A stretch of 64,000 bases of DNA from Thioclava nitratireducens (GCF_001940525.2 NZ_CP019437.1:3583501-3647500); one strand, 5' to 3'. Counted from the stretch's first letter, positions 25,893 to 34,260 are shown. Notes: generated from the letters alone by a model not told the origin. Numbers and translations: made by a program.

Positions 25893-27419
25893 ATGAACCG
25901 AGAGCTACCAGACCCCGCTGACCAAGCCCCTCTCGCGACATCGCGATGCGATCGGGGGCCTCTATGGCAGCACGATCTGCGCGCCGCGCTTGCCGATGTG
26001 ATGTGCGGATTGGACGCGGCGCTCGCCGATCCCGGCGGGCGAGGCATGCATGGGCAACTCCAACGCGCACGCGAAGCGGCGAACGATCTCGCTCAGCTGA
26101 TCGATCTGGACGACGCGGTGACGGGTGCGCCCGTGGTCCAGAGCGATGACGCAGCCGATCGGGGCACCCCCTCCGAGACACCGCCCTTGGTCATCGCCGA
26201 TGCGCTTGAACGTGTGCGCCGTCGCTGGACCAGCGCGGCCTCCGGTCGCGGCATGGCGCTCGCAGTTCATATGTCCCCCGATATTCCGCCGGTGCTGGCG
26301 ATCGACCGCGTGCCGCTCACCCGCATCTTCGCCAACCTGATGCGCAACGCACTGTGCTATGCGCAGCGTGGCACGATCCATCTGTCGCTTGACTTCGACC
26401 AAGCCGAGGGGCTTTTGCTGACCGTGCGGGACGAGGGGGATGGCTTTCCCGCCGAACGCCTCAGCGATCCGGCATGCGCGGGGCAACGCAGCGAGACCGC
26501 GACGTTCCGCAATCCAGAAGGGCAAGGGCTGGGGCTCGCGATCTGCCACGCGCTGGTGGCGGAGGCCGGCGGCCGGATCGAACTCGCCAACGCACCGGAA
26601 GGCGGCGCCGAAATTCGCGTGTCGCTTCCCGCCCGTCCCGTCGATATCGGCTCCACGATGCCAGACGCTCCGCTGCCCGATCTCAGCGGATGGAACGTGC
26701 TCGTCGCGGACGACAGCGAGACGAGCCGCGCCTTGCTCGAACAGTTCCTGAGCGCGTTGGGCGCGCAAGTGACAGGGTTGAGCAACGGCGGCACCGCCGC
26801 TGCCCAGTTATTGACCGAACGGTTCGATCTCGCGGTGCTGGACATCGAGATGCCGGGTCTCCGCGGCACCGAGGTGATTGCGGCTATTCGCCGCTCCGGG
26901 CTGCCTTGGGCGGACCTTCCGATCATTCAGTGTAGCGGCCATAGCGGAGCTCAGATGGGTGGGGCCGATGCCTGCCTCCTCAAGCCGATGCTGGGTCTGC
27001 GGCCGATCCTGCGCGCTCTGGAAGACGCCGGCTGCACGACGACGGTGCCGCGGGTGACCACACCGCCGCGCGGTCTGCTCGCGCACCTGCGCCTGACCGA
27101 GAAGGCGCTGCCGGAAGGGCTCGGGCGCGAGTTGATCGCCGATCTCGAGACGGTACGTCACGGACTCTCGCTCGCGTTGCCCCCTTTCGACCTCTGCGCC
27201 CTGCAATTACTTAGTCATAAGCTCAGTGCCGTGGCTGGAGCCGCCGGTGACACACCCCTGTCGCGGCAAGCACGGGCGCTTGACAGCGCTACCCGTCATG
27301 GGACTTATGAAGATATTCAAACCCTTGGCCGTGTCGCCCTCATTTTCATCGACCGGCTGATCGCCACCACTCGAAATAATTTGAACACGAAGACTGATTT
27401 ACAGCATGAGACCCAGTGA
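25893..27419 (+). CDS. Soluble hybrid histidine kinase (HisKA-HATPase-REC-Hpt)
   Basis: A 508-residue kinase without any membrane helix or recognisable input domain. The phospho-accepting His27 lies in an H-box (WQHDLRAALADV) right at the N-terminus; the ATPase domain has N148/N152, DEGDG (180-184) and GQGLGLAI (211-218). A receiver domain follows (acidic pocket DD273-274, phospho-site D317, K364), and a C-terminal Hpt-like domain with SHKLSAVAGAAG, His442. The protein is thus a complete cytosolic relay. GAGGGG precedes the ATG at 25893. It overlaps the next regulator gene by 14 bp, so they form one system. Confidence 0.88.
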   Translation: MNRELPDPADQAPLATSRCDRGPLWQHDLRAALADVMCGLDAALADPGGRGMHGQLQRAREAANDLAQLIDLDDAVTGAPVVQSDDAADRGTPSETPPLVIADALERVRRRWTSAASGRGMALAVHMSPDIPPVLAIDRVPLTRIFANLMRNALCYAQRGTIHLSLDFDQAEGLLLTVRDEGDGFPAERLSDPACAGQRSETATFRNPEGQGLGLAICHALVAEAGGRIELANAPEGGAEIRVSLPARPVDIGSTMPDAPLPDLSGWNVLVADDSETSRALLEQFLSALGAQVTGLSNGGTAAAQLLTERFDLAVLDIEMPGLRGTEVIAAIRRSGLPWADLPIIQCSGHSGAQMGGADACLLKPMLGLRPILRALEDAGCTTTVPRVTTPPRGLLAHLRLTEKALPEGLGRELIADLETVRHGLSLALPPFDLCALQLLSHKLSAVAGAAGDTPLSRQARALDSATRHGTYEDIQTLGRVALIFIDRLIATTRNNLNTKTDLQHETQ

Positions 27420-28866
27420 CTCCGATACGAAGACCCCGGACAGCGAGACGCACGGAGGGACGGACGACCAGCCTTACGCGTCAAGCCAACGCGCGCGGGA
27501 CGGCGAAGACGCAGAAGCCGATCATTTCCTTCTGATCGAAGATGTCGGATCGCTGCGCGCGATCTACGACGCTTATCTGCGCAATGCCGGCTTCGTCACC
27601 CATCTCGCGGCAAGCGCCGAGGAAGGGATGCGCATCTTCCGCGAGAACCCGATCCGCATGGTTCTGCTCGATCTGATGCTGCCCGACCGTGATGGCGATG
27701 AGTTGATCGCGGAGATGCTGGCCCTGCGCCCCTACACGGCGATTATCGCGGTCACCGCCGACCGGTCGATCGATCGCGCGGTGCGAGCGATGCAGGAGGG
27801 CGCGATCGACTTTCTCGTCAAACCGATCGACGAACCGCGCTTCCGAAGCGCCATCGAGAGCGCGCGCAGCCTGTCGCTGCGAGCGGATGCCAACGATGCG
27901 AACGCGGTCGAAGGGACGGTCGGGGAGTTCATCGGCAGCGCGCCGAAGATGCGCGCGCTCTATGCCCGGACGCGCGCCGCCGCCCGCTCGACGGCGCCGG
28001 TCTATATCTGGGGCGAGAGCGGCACCGGCAAGGAACTCTGCGCCCATGCGGTTCACAGCACGAGCCCCCGCGCCGACGGCCCCTTCGTCGCGCTTGATTG
28101 CGGCGCCCTGCCCGCGGAACGGATCGACAGCGAGCTGTTCGGTCACAGCCGCGGCGCCTTCCCCGGCGCCTTGGAAGACAAACCCGGTGCGCTCCATGAC
28201 GCAGATGGAGGCACTCTGTTGCTCGACAATATCGGCGAGCTCGCCCCCACCGCGCAGATCAAGCTGCTGCGGTTTTTGCAAAGCGGCCAGATCAAACCGC
28301 TCGGTGCCAGCCAGGCGATTGACGTCAACGTGCGTATCGTCTGCGCCGCCACCAGTTCGCCGACGGCACTGCTGCAAAGCGGCGCGATCCGCGAAGACCT
28401 CTATTACCGGCTGGTGGTGCTCGCGATTGAGATGCCGCCGCTGAGGATGCACCGGCAGGATATCGGCCCTCTGGCGCGGATGGCGCTGGAGCGGTTCGCC
28501 TCCGAGGAAGATCGCTGCTTCAGCGAGATCGAGCCCGAAGCGATCGCCCGTCTTGAAGACCGCCCCTGGCCCGGCAACGTGCGCGAACTCATGAACGTGA
28601 TCCGCGCGACGATCGTCATGCATGAGGGGCCGGTGCTGCGCGCCCATATGCTTCCGGAGTTCGACCCGACGATGGGCGCCGCCGCCGCGCCTGCCGCGCA
28701 AGCCGCCGATCCCTTCGCGAACCGAACCCTGGCAGAGATCGAGCGCGCCGCGATCGAAGCCGCGATAGACCGCCATGACGGATCTATCCCGCGGGCGGCG
28801 CTGGAACTGGGGGTCGCGCCCTCTACGATCTATCGAAAGCGCGATGCGTGGCTGTCGAAGGACTGA
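27406..28866 (+). CDS. NtrC-family response regulator with altered AAA+ motifs
   Basis: A 486-residue response regulator: receiver domain (acidic pair E45-D46, phospho-site D89, K139), AAA+ domain (Walker A GESGTGKE 203-210; RxDLYYRL arginine-finger region at about 329-336) and a C-terminal Fis-type helix-turn-helix (RAALELGVAPSTIYRK). Two key positions depart from family consensus: the sigma54-contact loop GAFTGA reads GAFPGA (250-255) and Walker B LFLDEIGE reads LLLDNIGE (272-279). Activation of sigma54 is therefore doubtful. It is translationally coupled to the hybrid kinase upstream, its likely phosphate donor. Confidence 0.88.
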   Translation: MRPSDSDTKTPDSETHGGTDDQPYASSQRARDGEDAEADHFLLIEDVGSLRAIYDAYLRNAGFVTHLAASAEEGMRIFRENPIRMVLLDLMLPDRDGDELIAEMLALRPYTAIIAVTADRSIDRAVRAMQEGAIDFLVKPIDEPRFRSAIESARSLSLRADANDANAVEGTVGEFIGSAPKMRALYARTRAAARSTAPVYIWGESGTGKELCAHAVHSTSPRADGPFVALDCGALPAERIDSELFGHSRGAFPGALEDKPGALHDADGGTLLLDNIGELAPTAQIKLLRFLQSGQIKPLGASQAIDVNVRIVCAATSSPTALLQSGAIREDLYYRLVVLAIEMPPLRMHRQDIGPLARMALERFASEEDRCFSEIEPEAIARLEDRPWPGNVRELMNVIRATIVMHEGPVLRAHMLPEFDPTMGAAAAPAAQAADPFANRTLAEIERAAIEAAIDRHDGSIPRAALELGVAPSTIYRKRDAWLSKD

Positions 28867-28869
28867 GCG

Positions 28870-29634
28870 TCAGGCGAATTGCTCGCGCATCAATCGCTCT
28901 TCGAGACCGTGGCCGGGATCGAAGAGGATGCAGTGCTCGATCTCCGGCTCGGAGCGCACCTCGACCCATTTGACCGGCTTGACCGATCGGCTGTCCGCAT
29001 CGGCCATGACCGGTCGCTTGTCGGATTCCAGAATGTCGAAGCGCACGAGCGCGGAGGATGGCAGGATCGCGCCCTGCCAGCGACGTGGCCGGAAGCTCGC
29101 GATGCCGGTCAGCGCCAGCACGTCGGAGCCGATCGGCAGGATCGGCCCGTGGGCGGAGAAGTTGTAGGCGGTCGATCCGGCCGGGGTGGAGACGATCGCG
29201 CCGTCGCAGACCAGTTCTTCCATCCGCACCTTGCCGTTGATCGAGATCTTCAGCTTCGCGGCCTGCGGACCCGCGCGCAGCAGCGAGACCTCGTTGATGG
29301 CGAGCGCCTCATGCAGCATCCCGTCTTCGGTCTCGGCTTTCATCGACAGCGGATTGATCACCGCCTGCTCCGCCGCCTCCAGCCGCTCTGGCAGATCGTC
29401 GGCGACATAGTCGTTCATCAGGAAGCCGACCGAGCCGCGGTTCATCCCGTAGACCGGCAACCCCGTGCCCTCGTGGAGGCATTGCAGCATGAACCCGTCA
29501 CCGCCAAGCGCCACGATCACATCGGCCGCATAGCGCGGCACCTGCCCGTAACGCGCCACCAGATCCTCGAGCGCCTTCTGCGCCGTCTCGGCATGGGAGG
29601 CTGCGAAATGGATATGGGTAAATTGCTTCGCCAC
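28870..29634 (-). CDS. nadK: NAD kinase
   Basis: A 254-residue enzyme phosphorylating NAD to NADP. The catalytic GGDGFML motif, NRGSVGFLMN, NEVSLLR and the SAGSTAYN-type segment TPAGSTAYNFSAHGP are all intact. The start is taken as GTG at 29634 because AGGAGG lies about 9 bp upstream and the length then matches alphaproteobacterial homologues; an in-frame ATG 20 codons earlier lacks such a site. It runs towards the regulator gene at 28866 and is divergent from glyA. Confidence 0.92.
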   Translation of the reverse strand: MAKQFTHIHFAASHAETAQKALEDLVARYGQVPRYAADVIVALGGDGFMLQCLHEGTGLPVYGMNRGSVGFLMNDYVADDLPERLEAAEQAVINPLSMKAETEDGMLHEALAINEVSLLRAGPQAAKLKISINGKVRMEELVCDGAIVSTPAGSTAYNFSAHGPILPIGSDVLALTGIASFRPRRWQGAILPSSALVRFDILESDKRPVMADADSRSVKPVKWVEVRSEPEIEHCILFDPGHGLEERLMREQFA

Positions 29635-29791
29635 CGCGCCGTCCTCCTGCTTGTCCAAGGTGTTGCAAGGGCTTGGACGAAAGACAAGCGTCAATCCGGC
29701 GCGGAAATGACCGATTTGGTCGTTTGTCTGCTTTCAGCCCTGCGAAATCTGCGCTAAACGGTCGGCGACCGGATCTTTGCGAGGAATGGCC

Positions 29792-31084
29792 ATGAAAGAC
29801 CAACGCGATGCGGGCTTCTTCACCGAAAGCCTCTCCAGCCGTGACCCCGAACTGTTCAAGTCGATCACCGATGAACTCGGTCGCCAGCGCGACGAGATCG
29901 AACTGATCGCCTCGGAAAACATCGTCTCGAAGGCGGTGATGGAGGCGCAGGGTTCGGTGATGACGAACAAATACGCCGAAGGGTACCCGGGCAAGCGCTA
30001 CTACGGCGGTTGCCAATATGTCGACGTCGCGGAGAACCTCGCGATCGACCGCGCCAAGCAGCTCTTCGGCTGCGAATTCGCGAACGTCCAGCCGAACTCG
30101 GGCAGCCAGGCGAACCAGGGCGTGTTCACCGCGCTTCTGAAACCCGGCGACACCATCCTCGGCATGAGCCTCGATGCGGGCGGCCACCTGACCCACGGCG
30201 CCAAGCCGAACCAGTCGGGCAAGTGGTTCAACGCGATCCAGTACGGCGTGCGCAAGCAAGACAGCCTGCTGGACTACGAGCAGGTCCGTGAACTCGCGCT
30301 GGAGCACAAGCCGAAGCTTATCATCGCCGGTGGCTCGGCTATCCCGCGCCAGATCGACTTCGCCAAGTTCCGCGAAATCGCGGACGAGGTCGGCGCCTAC
30401 CTGATGGTCGACATGGCCCACTTCGCGGGCCTCGTGGCGGGCGGTCAGCACCCCTCGCCCTTCCCCTATGCCGATGTCGCGACCACCACGACGCACAAGA
30501 CGTTGCGCGGTCCGCGTGGCGGCATGATCCTCACCAACAACGAGGAGATTGCGAAGAAGGTGAACTCTGCGATCTTCCCGGGCATTCAGGGCGGTCCGCT
30601 GATGCATGTCATCGCCGGCAAGGCCGTGGCCTTCGGCGAAGCGCTGCGCCCCGAGTTCAAGAACTACGCAGCCCAGGTCGTGAAGAACGCTCAGGCGCTG
30701 GCCGACGAGCTGATGAAGGGTGGCCTCGACATCGTCACCGGCGGCACCGACACCCACGTGATGCTGGTCGACCTGCGCCCGAAAGGCGTGAAGGGCAACG
30801 CGACCGAGAAGGCTCTGGGCCGCGCGCACATCACCTGCAACAAGAACGGCATCCCGTTCGACCCGGAAAAGCCGATGGTCACCTCGGGCATCCGTCTGGG
30901 CACCCCGGCGGGCACGACCCGTGGCTTCGGCGAAGAAGAGTTCCGCGAGATCGCACGCCTGATCGTCGAAGTGGTCGACGGGCTCGCAGCGAATGGCGAA
31001 GAGGGCAATGGCGAGGTCGAAACGGCCGTGAAGGCCAAGGTCGCGACCCTGCTCAGCGGCTTCCCGATCTACCCCGAACTCTGA
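29792..31084 (+). CDS. glyA: Serine hydroxymethyltransferase
   Basis: A 430-residue PLP enzyme converting serine and tetrahydrofolate to glycine and methylenetetrahydrofolate. Motifs include [26 protein letters not shown] and the PLP-Lys region [14 protein letters not shown]. Start 29792 is chosen: GAGGA then stands 6 bp away, whereas the ATG at 29786 directly abuts it. No glycine riboswitch is visible in the 157 bp shared with nadK. A strong terminator follows. Confidence 0.95.
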   Translation: MKDQRDAGFFTESLSSRDPELFKSITDELGRQRDEIELIASENIVSKAVMEAQGSVMTNKYAEGYPGKRYYGGCQYVDVAENLAIDRAKQLFGCEFANVQPNSGSQANQGVFTALLKPGDTILGMSLDAGGHLTHGAKPNQSGKWFNAIQYGVRKQDSLLDYEQVRELALEHKPKLIIAGGSAIPRQIDFAKFREIADEVGAYLMVDMAHFAGLVAGGQHPSPFPYADVATTTTHKTLRGPRGGMILTNNEEIAKKVNSAIFPGIQGGPLMHVIAGKAVAFGEALRPEFKNYAAQVVKNAQALADELMKGGLDIVTGGTDTHVMLVDLRPKGVKGNATEKALGRAHITCNKNGIPFDPEKPMVTSGIRLGTPAGTTRGFGEEEFREIARLIVEVVDGLAANGEEGNGEVETAVKAKVATLLSGFPIYPEL

Positions 31085-31105
31085 TCCGGATCCGAGATCA
31101 CGACG

Positions 31106-31134
31106 AAGGCCCCCGCGTTCCGGGGGCCTTTTTT
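31106..31134 (+). terminator. Terminator of glyA
   Basis: Nine-base stem AAGGCCCCC/GGGGGCCTT followed by TTTT, 22 bp after the glyA stop. Confidence 0.92.
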
Positions 31135-31156
31135 CATGTGGGAGATTGCGGGCGGA

Positions 31157-31528
31157 TCAGATCGCCCCGGTCCAGACCATCGCCGCCAGCAAGGTGCCGC
31201 CCACGATCACCACGATCACCGCGATCGACGTGGCGAGGCCAAGCGCCGCTGAGCGCAACCGCTCTGCCGCGCCCAGCGGTTCGAGATAATCGCGGCAGGT
31301 CGCGAAGGCCGCCTCCACCCGGCGGGCATCCAGTTGTCGGGCGATCTTGGGGGCCTGCATCTTGCGCTCGGCATCGATCAGCACCAGCGCCGCCTTGCGC
31401 ACCTTGCGCGGCAGCGCCCGGGCCCGCGAGGCGACCCGCGCCTCGAGCGTCGGCCCCTTAGCGCCCAGCCGCTGCGCCAGAAGCCGCGAGACCTGCCGCA
31501 CCATCTCGTTTATCTTCTCCGGTCCCAT
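31157..31528 (-). CDS. Small C-tail membrane protein, unknown function
   Basis: A 123-residue protein with a basic, helical N-terminal part (MGPEKINEMVRQVSRLLAQRL, then ARALPRKVRKAALVL) and one C-terminal membrane helix of about 25 residues (LGLATSIAVIVVIVGGTLLAAMVW). The ATG at 31528 has GGAGAGGG ahead; a longer frame adds 13 residues with no similarity. Tail-anchored topology implies a cytoplasmic body. I do not recognise the family; short proteins of this layout occur in Rhodobacterales. Confidence 0.7.
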   Translation of the reverse strand: MGPEKINEMVRQVSRLLAQRLGAKGPTLEARVASRARALPRKVRKAALVLIDAERKMQAPKIARQLDARRVEAAFATCRDYLEPLGAAERLRSAALGLATSIAVIVVIVGGTLLAAMVWTGAI

Positions 31529-31671
31529 GCGACCCTCTCCCCTACGCGGCGTTCGGCACGACCGCACCGGACGCTAGCCGCCGCGCGAGATCAGCGCAAC
31601 AGCGCGCATGGCCGCAGTTTTTTTCGCATCCGCTCTGGAAGCGCCTGAAAGAGCGATCTAGCTTAGGCCCC

Positions 31672-32460
31672 ATGTTGAACACGACCCTCTACTCCTCCGA
31701 CAGCAATCCCGGCGCGCGGCCCCTGATCATCGCGCCCGGCCTTTTCGGATCGGCCCGGAACTGGACCGCGATCGCCAAACGGCTGAGCGCGGACCGGCCC
31801 GTGATCGCGCTCGACATGCGCAATCACGGCGACAGCTTCTGGGACGACGATCACAGCTATGAGGCGATGGCGGGGGATATCGCCGAGGTGATCGAGGCGA
31901 ATGGTGGGGTCGCGGACGTTCTGGGCCATTCGATGGGCGGCAAGGCGGCGATGACGCTCGCCCTGACGCGGCCGGAACGTGTCGAGCATCTCATTGTCGC
32001 GGATATCGCGCCCGAGAACTACGACCACGGCGACAACCACACTGCGCTGATCGAAGCGATGCAGGAGATGGATATCAGCGATCTGACCTCGCGTTCCACC
32101 GCGGACGAGCGGCTGGGCGAGCAGGTCTTCGATCCGGGCACCCGCGCCTTCCTGCTACAATCGCTGGTGCTGCGCGACGGCCCGCCGCGCTGGAAGTTCA
32201 ACCTTGCGGCGCTGAAAGCGAATATGGACGGCATTCTCGGCTGGCCCGAGACACTCGAGGGCAAACAGTTCGACGGACCGACGCTGTTCCTGTCCGGCGC
32301 GGACTCGCATTATGTCCAGCCGGAGATGCATGAGCGTATCCGCGGCTTCTTCCCGCAGGCTCGCTTCGAGGAAGTCGACAACGCGGGGCACTGGCTGCAC
32401 GCCGAGAAACCCCGCGAATTCGAAGCCGACGTGGCGCGTTTCCTCAACTCCGCGAGCTGA
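31672..32460 (+). CDS. Alpha/beta hydrolase (YbfF-like)
   Basis: A 262-residue soluble alpha/beta hydrolase. The oxyanion region is APGLFGSARNW, the nucleophile elbow GHSMGGKAAM (Ser at about residue 92), an acidic residue lies in FLSGADSHY, and the catalytic His in NAGHWLHAEKP near residue 242. Closest in pattern to the esterase YbfF group; the natural ester is unknown. It is monocistronic and convergent with the cytochrome b561 gene. Confidence 0.85.
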   Translation: MLNTTLYSSDSNPGARPLIIAPGLFGSARNWTAIAKRLSADRPVIALDMRNHGDSFWDDDHSYEAMAGDIAEVIEANGGVADVLGHSMGGKAAMTLALTRPERVEHLIVADIAPENYDHGDNHTALIEAMQEMDISDLTSRSTADERLGEQVFDPGTRAFLLQSLVLRDGPPRWKFNLAALKANMDGILGWPETLEGKQFDGPTLFLSGADSHYVQPEMHERIRGFFPQARFEEVDNAGHWLHAEKPREFEADVARFLNSAS

Positions 32461-32479
32461 CGAAACCGCGCCCCCTCGC

Positions 32480-32971
32480 TCAGGCGCCCGGCCTCATCAT
32501 CCGGCGGAGCAGATGATCGCGCTTGACGTATTGGTGGTAGAGCGCGGCCGCCACATGCAGACCGGCGAGCCACAGGAGAGCCGTCGTCAGGATCGAGTGC
32601 GTCTCGGCCGCCCATCCCAGCTGCCCGTAATAGGCCACGAGCCCCGCAATCGGGATCAGGAAGAGCAGCACGTAAAGGAGCCAGTGGATTGCCGCTGCGC
32701 CGAACCGCAGAATGGCAGGATCGTTCTCCGGCGGCTCGGGCGTTCCATGGCCTGCGCGCAGCGCCAAGCGCCAGATCGCAAGTACGAGCACCGTGATGCC
32801 GATGACGATGTGACCATAAGTCAGAAACCCGGCATCGGCCGATCCGTTCTTCATCAGGTCATGGAAAGTGTGGCCCATCTCGTCATTGAACAGGTACTGG
32901 ACGATGAGCAGCAGGACGACGGCCCAGTGAAGCCATATCTGCGTTTTCGAATAACCGGGGGCGTAGGACAT
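32480..32971 (-). CDS. Cytochrome b561-type membrane protein
   Basis: A 163-residue four-helix protein of the bacterial cytochrome b561 family, which carries electrons between the quinone pool and other carriers, or to superoxide. Candidate haem-ligand histidines are seen in each helix: IWLHWAVVLL, YGHIVIGITV, AIHWLLYVLL and LHVAAALYHQYV. AGAGG precedes the ATG. A periplasmic loop rich in charged residues lies between helices 1 and 2. Physiological partner unknown. Confidence 0.88.
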   Translation of the reverse strand: MSYAPGYSKTQIWLHWAVVLLLIVQYLFNDEMGHTFHDLMKNGSADAGFLTYGHIVIGITVLVLAIWRLALRAGHGTPEPPENDPAILRFGAAAIHWLLYVLLFLIPIAGLVAYYGQLGWAAETHSILTTALLWLAGLHVAAALYHQYVKRDHLLRRMMRPGA

Positions 32972-33094
32972 GTTACCTCTTCAAAATTGGCGAAACGGCT
33001 CTGCGCTTCGCCAGACTAGCGCGAGGAAGGCGCAGAGGTTCCGCCCCGTCACGAAGTTGGGATTCCCCCGCGACGACGGCTCGCGCGAATGCGA

Positions 33095-33277
33095 TCAGGC
33101 GTTTTCGCGGATCGCCTTGGCGACGAACCACGCGATCGGAAGGGCCACGAGGAAGCCGATTACTGCCGAAACGATGATCGCGTTGGTCGTGACCATATTC
33201 ATCGTCAATACGGCGATAATGAGGATGCCCGCAAGGGTCGGTCCGGCGAGGGCGTAGATGATACCGAAGAGGCGCAT
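33095..33277 (-). CDS. Small two-helix membrane protein
   Basis: A 60-residue protein reading MRLFGIIYALAGPTLAGILI at the start, with two membrane helices (about 4-26 and 31-53) and a charged tail KAIRENA. GGAGATC lies before the ATG at 33277. Near-identical small proteins in Rhodobacterales are often labelled CTP synthetase in databases; nothing in this sequence supports that, as it has neither the length nor any motif of that enzyme. Function unknown. Confidence 0.75.
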   Translation of the reverse strand: MRLFGIIYALAGPTLAGILIIAVLTMNMVTTNAIIVSAVIGFLVALPIAWFVAKAIRENA

Positions 33278-33388
33278 ATCTGATCTCCAGTGAGAACACA
33301 TTTCGGACGTCAGATTGGCCACGATCACGGCGATGTTACCTTGATCCGCATCAAATCCGCCCTCTCGCCGCTGCGGCAGGGCGTCGCA

Positions 33389-33706
33389 TCAGCAATCGAG
33401 CTGGAAGCGCGCTTCGCCCGTATCGCCGGGCAGCGAGGGCGACCGATAGAGCCCGCCCGCCGAACCCGTGACCTTGCAGCCAGATACCTGTTCCGCCGCG
33501 CGGATCAACAGGGGCGGCACGCGGCCCCTCTCTGCCCTGCGCAGATAGCCCATTCGCACGACCTCCGCCCGGTCCCCCTTGAGGAAGACGACGAAATCGA
33601 TGCCGTCGAGCCTCACCTTGTGCCGCGACGCACCGAGGAACTGCGGCGCCGGGGAAGCGCAGCCCGCGAGGAGGCAAAGAGCGAGGAAAAACGAGGCTCT
33701 AGACAT
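33389..33706 (-). CDS. Small lipoprotein, unknown function
   Basis: A 105-residue protein with a lipobox (LCLLAGC, Cys at residue 16) after a short signal peptide, and a mature part with a KVRLDGIDFVVFLKGDRAEVVRMGYLRRA segment and two further Cys (CKVTGSAGG and the final Cys). It is expected in the envelope. The ribosome binding site GGAG is locked in the 3' arm of a 12-bp hairpin (33709-33741), and a TTAA-N7-TTAA site lies at 33752-33766, so its expression is probably tightly controlled. Family not recognised. Confidence 0.75.
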   Translation of the reverse strand: MSRASFFLALCLLAGCASPAPQFLGASRHKVRLDGIDFVVFLKGDRAEVVRMGYLRRAERGRVPPLLIRAAEQVSGCKVTGSAGGLYRSPSLPGDTGEARFQLDC

Positions 33707-33708
33707 GG

Positions 33709-33741
33709 AAAGGCTCCGGGGAGGGACAACCCGGAGCCTTT
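33709..33741 (-). promoter_or_regulatory. Hairpin sequestering a ribosome binding site
   Basis: A perfect 12-bp stem with a 9-base loop (AAAGGCTCCGGG/CCCGGAGCCTTT). On the minus strand it ends 2 bp before the lipoprotein ATG and contains its GGAG. It could block translation, or act as an early terminator in the leader. Confidence 0.6.
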
Positions 33742-33751
33742 CAGAGCTTGA

Positions 33752-33766
33752 TTAACAATGAGTTAA
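33752..33766. promoter_or_regulatory. CtrA-type binding site
   Basis: TTAACAATGAGTTAA is an exact TTAA-N7-TTAA, the CtrA consensus of alphaproteobacteria, 46 bp upstream of the lipoprotein start codon. TTAA tetramers are rare in this GC-rich window. The rest of the 326 bp between 33742 and 34067 has no gene; it holds this site and the promoter of the entericidin gene. Confidence 0.6.
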
Positions 33767-34009
33767 CCAGCTCGGGCGGAGTGTGCGGCCCCCGCGAGGG
33801 ACATAGCAGGGGCCGCAAGACCGTTCTGACAGGGATCATGCCTGGCGGGGCGGCCAGAACGGGTCATTCCTTTTGTTGCGCCGCTCGGACCGGAGTCCGG
33901 CGAGAATTCGGTCCGGGAGGGCGACGACGAATAGGCGCAGAGGCGTCTTTCTTCGGGCTCTCCCTTATGTGTTCGAGGGCAAAACGCCGCTTCTTGCCTA
34001 CAGTTCCAC

Positions 34010-34034
34010 GGAACCGTAAATTTTTTCGTACGTT
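34010..34034 (+). promoter_or_regulatory. EcfG-like (GGAAC-N16-CGTT) promoter of the entericidin gene
   Basis: GGAAC at 34010-34014 and CGTT at 34031-34034 are 16 bp apart, the exact consensus of the alphaproteobacterial general stress sigma factor. An overlapping sigma70-like pair, TTGCCT (33994) and TAAATT (34017), is also present. The start codon lies 33 bp downstream. Confidence 0.5.
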
Positions 34035-34067
34035 GGCCGACAATGGCTTAATAGGAGAGCGTAAGAG

Positions 34068-34205
34068 ATGACGAAATCGGTTCAAATGGCAGCAATGACC
34101 GTGATTCTTCTGGGCCTCGCGGCCTGCAACACGGTGCAAGGCGCGGGTCAGGATCTGTCCGTCGCGGGCAGCACGATTGCGGGTGAAGCCCGTCAGGCGC
34201 GCTAA
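34068..34205 (+). CDS. Entericidin-family small lipoprotein
   Basis: A 45-residue protein, MTKSVQMAAMTVILLGLAAC and then NTVQGAGQDLSVAGSTIAGEARQAR. The lipobox LAAC puts the lipidated Cys at residue 20, and NTVQGAGQDL...G is the entericidin A/B signature. These tiny outer-membrane lipoproteins are stress-induced in other bacteria and were described as toxin/antidote-like in enterics; the role here is unknown. AGGAGAG precedes the ATG, and a strong terminator follows 28 bp after the stop. Confidence 0.88.
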   Translation: MTKSVQMAAMTVILLGLAACNTVQGAGQDLSVAGSTIAGEARQAR

Positions 34206-34232
34206 GCACGACCGAAGCTTGCCGGAAACATC

Positions 34233-34260
34233 AAAGGCCCCGGAAATTTCCGGGGCCTTT
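34233..34260. terminator. Bidirectional terminator
   Basis: AAAGGCCCCGGAAA/TTTCCGGGGCCTTT is a perfect 28-bp palindrome between the convergent entericidin and PPOX-type genes, so it can serve both. Confidence 0.9.

Noticed and set aside
29635-29791. Possible glycine riboswitch before glyA
   Set aside because: None of the conserved riboswitch cores is present; only a short GTCCAAG/CTTGGAC inverted repeat (29653-29678) is seen.
33748-34071. A 107-codon plus-strand frame between the lipoprotein and entericidin genes
   Set aside because: No ribosome binding site or family similarity; it covers the CtrA-type site and the entericidin promoter.
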